This document shows positions 62,181 through 64,000 of a stretch of 64,000 bases of DNA, piece after piece (the stretch's first letter is position 1; the number at the start of each line of letters is the position of its first letter). Origin of the DNA: Chloroflexota bacterium (lineage in GTDB: Bacteria; Chloroflexota; Limnocylindria; Limnocylindrales; CSP1-4); NCBI GenBank assembly GCA_016191425.1, contig JACPOR010000019.1, positions 1 to 64,000 of the forward strand, written 5' to 3'. The notes below the pieces were generated by a model. That model was not told the DNA's origin, made no database searches, and worked only from the letters and a program-made list of their open reading frames with translations. The translations under genes and the position numbers were made by a program.

Positions 62181-63992
62181 TCAGCGGCGGTAGATCGAGA
62201 CGGACGTTCGGGGCGAAGCATCGAACTGTTCAACGAGGACTGGTTGCCCCCCGGTCGCATCGTTCGATGTGAGTCGGCCGAGCAGGCTCCTCTCGGCCGG
62301 CCCGCCGCAAGACTCGCCAAGGACCTCCTCAAAGAGCCGGTCGCAGACGATCACGATGTCCGCGCCATCGACCAGCGGGAGACTCGCTGATTCGACACCC
62401 ATCGAGATTCGTGCCGACCCACCGGCCGCGATGATCGGGAAGCCGATGCCCTCGGCCGACTTGAAGTCCGGGACACTCCTGACATCGAATGTCACGCCCG
62501 GCGCCGCGGCGACGATCCGTTCGCCGGCTGCCTTCGCGGCAGGCCATCCACCGTTCGACTGCGTTTCCGGCGGCCAGCGGCTGACATCGAGGGCCACCAG
62601 GGCCACCAGGGCGACACTGGCCAGGAGGCGGGCAGCGCGGTCGACGATCGCCTCGGGTCCGCTACCGGCAGCCAAGGATCGCATGGAGAGGGCCACGAGG
62701 ATCACGACCACCGGGTCCATGAATGCGTGATAGTGGTCATTGGGAAGTCCGATAACCACGGTCTGCAGCGATGGCGCCAGCACGGACAGCGCGCTCGCCG
62801 TCCAGAGGACCGTGAACCCAAGCCAGCGTGCGGCGGACCGCTGCTCCCCGCGACCGCCGATCATCAGCCAGATCCCCAGGACGAGCGCCACGCTGACGGT
62901 CAGGATCGCGGCGAACGGCGCAGAAGTCACGAGCCCCACGAGCGGCCAGCCGATGATCCGAAGGCCCGTGAAGACGAGGCGCTCGATCGGGTCAAGGTTC
63001 CCGCCACCGCCCCCCGACCGGAGGTACTCGATGACGCGGTCCGTCTCGAGGAAGTCGGTCTGAAGCTCATGGACGATCAGCGGCACGAACAGGACCAGAA
63101 CGACCGCGAACCCGGCCACGAGGCACGCGATGGTCGCCCGGACCCGAGCGAAATCTCCGGCCCTCGAGGCGCGCGCCGCTTCTGCGATACCCAGGGCGAC
63201 GATCGGAGGCAGGAACACGATGCCAAGGACGTGCAGCTGCACGACCATACCCGCACTCGCCACGGCAAGCGTCGACCACCGGGCCCGGCCCGTGGCCCGC
63301 GCGTGCCACGCTGCGGCGAGCGACACGACCGCGAAGAAGGGTATGGGATTCGGGTTCCAGATGAATGTCGATTCCTCGACCGCGGCGGGCGAGACGGCAA
63401 GCAACAACCCCGCGATGGCGCCCGCCGTGCGACCGCCGATGGCCCTTGCCAGCCACCAGGTGACACCGACGGCGGCAATGCCGAAGAGGGCGATCTCGAA
63501 CAGGACCGCGAGGGGATCCCCTCCGGACAACCACGCGAATGGAGCAAGCAGGTAGTAGTACGCCGCGCCGTGGTGGAAGTTGCCGATCGAGGTGGGCGGA
63601 CCGAGGAGCGGGATCTGCCCGTCACGGACGAGGCGGAGCAGGACCAGCATGTCGTGACCCTGATCACCGTCGAAGTCGCCGCGACCGGCCAGGCCGGGGA
63701 GGCGGGCCAGCGCTGCGAGCGCGAGGAGCACCAGGAGCACGACGCGGTCGCGCTCGTAGAGGGCGTGAACCGTCCGCCCGAGACGCGACCGAGGACCCGC
63801 GTCGTCCAATCCGCCGCCCGACCCGCCGTCGAATCCGCCGCCCGACCCGCCGCCCGACCCGGTCGGGAGGACCGGCCGGCGCCCGACCTGCATCTCGTCC
63901 GGGACGATGCGAGTGCCCTCCACCTGATCTCGACCGGACTCGAGTGGCCCTCCGCGGCCAGCCTGGCGAACAGGACTGCGAGGGACGGTCAC
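62181..63992 (-). CDS. GT-C membrane glycosyltransferase (PMT/ArnT-like), possibly cut at the window edge
   Basis: 603 residues from GTG 63992; no stop precedes it in the last 8 bases, so the true start may lie beyond. A Gly/Ser-rich N terminus (GGGSGGGFDGGSGGG) is followed by about eleven helices. The first periplasmic loop has the acidic motif GRGDFDGDQGHDMLVLLRLV and NFHHGAAYYYLLAPFAWL, typical of polyprenyl-phosphosugar-dependent GT-C enzymes. The C-terminal ~110 residues form a soluble outer domain (VTFDVRSVPDFKSAEGIGFP). Acceptor unknown: lipid, protein or polysaccharide. Confidence 0.85.
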   Translation of the reverse strand: MTVPRSPVRQAGRGGPLESGRDQVEGTRIVPDEMQVGRRPVLPTGSGGGSGGGFDGGSGGGLDDAGPRSRLGRTVHALYERDRVVLLVLLALAALARLPGLAGRGDFDGDQGHDMLVLLRLVRDGQIPLLGPPTSIGNFHHGAAYYYLLAPFAWLSGGDPLAVLFEIALFGIAAVGVTWWLARAIGGRTAGAIAGLLLAVSPAAVEESTFIWNPNPIPFFAVVSLAAAWHARATGRARWSTLAVASAGMVVQLHVLGIVFLPPIVALGIAEAARASRAGDFARVRATIACLVAGFAVVLVLFVPLIVHELQTDFLETDRVIEYLRSGGGGGNLDPIERLVFTGLRIIGWPLVGLVTSAPFAAILTVSVALVLGIWLMIGGRGEQRSAARWLGFTVLWTASALSVLAPSLQTVVIGLPNDHYHAFMDPVVVILVALSMRSLAAGSGPEAIVDRAARLLASVALVALVALDVSRWPPETQSNGGWPAAKAAGERIVAAAPGVTFDVRSVPDFKSAEGIGFPIIAAGGSARISMGVESASLPLVDGADIVIVCDRLFEEVLGESCGGPAERSLLGRLTSNDATGGQPVLVEQFDASPRTSVSIYRR

Positions 63993-64000
63993 GCGCCGGC

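Overview
This is a GC-rich bacterial chromosome segment. It looks like one contig of a Chloroflexota-type genome, possibly Limnocylindria-like. That placement is inference from gene content and order, the ATP synthase and cell-wall genes, and base composition; there is no rRNA gene to test it. The window starts inside yidC followed by jag, and it carries parA-parB-gyrB-gyrA with a perfect parS, so it probably lies in the origin-proximal half of the chromosome. dnaA and an origin are not in it. No tRNA, rRNA, insertion sequence, prophage or CRISPR array was found.

Layout. (1) 1-10.5 kb: yidC end and jag, a VanW-domain wall protein, a 1.2 kb repeat-filled gap, a subtilisin, a broken Nramp transporter, an odd response regulator and a type IB topoisomerase. 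(2) 10.6-23.2 kb, all on the minus strand: a translation-rescue, secretion and envelope cluster of ssrA, a proline-racemase-family gene, smpB, ctpA-like protease, ftsX, ftsE, GNAT, prfB with its programmed +1 frameshift, a Cys-rich small protein, a DUF218 protein and secA. (3) 23.7-25 kb: a frameshifted zinc metalloprotease with a coupled membrane protein. (4) 25-34.3 kb, minus strand: a tightly overlapping run of parA, parB, gyrB, thioesterase, AlkD-like, gyrA, prs and a small membrane protein, read away from parS. (5) 34.7-38.1 kb, plus strand: mreD followed by a single gene that fuses PBP2 to RodA. (6) 39.6-49.1 kb: a DUF2344 protein, rplU, rpmA, rpmE, DUF1385, prfA, prmC, HAD phosphatase, tsaC, glyA and a WecA/TagO-like transferase. 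(7) 49.3-60.9 kb: a complete atpI-B-E-F-H-A-G-D-C operon, then murA, mreB, a PHP protein and a flippase-like protein. (8) 61-64 kb: an XRE regulator and a GT-C glycosyltransferase.

Themes. Genes are packed with ATGA, GTGA or TGATG stop/start overlaps, so translational coupling is the norm. Most longer intergenic gaps, by contrast, hold short tandem repeats (18-48 bp units). Two gaps also hold copies of one ~165-173 bp element with inverted ends, not recognised as a known family. Five genes (Nramp, secA, prs, atpD, metalloprotease) carry frame breaks. Three of these are normally essential, so errors in the underlying sequence are the simplest explanation, and start/end calls there should be read with that in mind.

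Most striking points: the PBP2-RodA fusion; a release factor 1 whose GGQ motif reads GGH although several key genes end in UAG; an RF2 with SPY in place of SPF; MurA with Asp at the fosfomycin cysteine; a second parS-like site inside tsaC; and the paired repeat elements.
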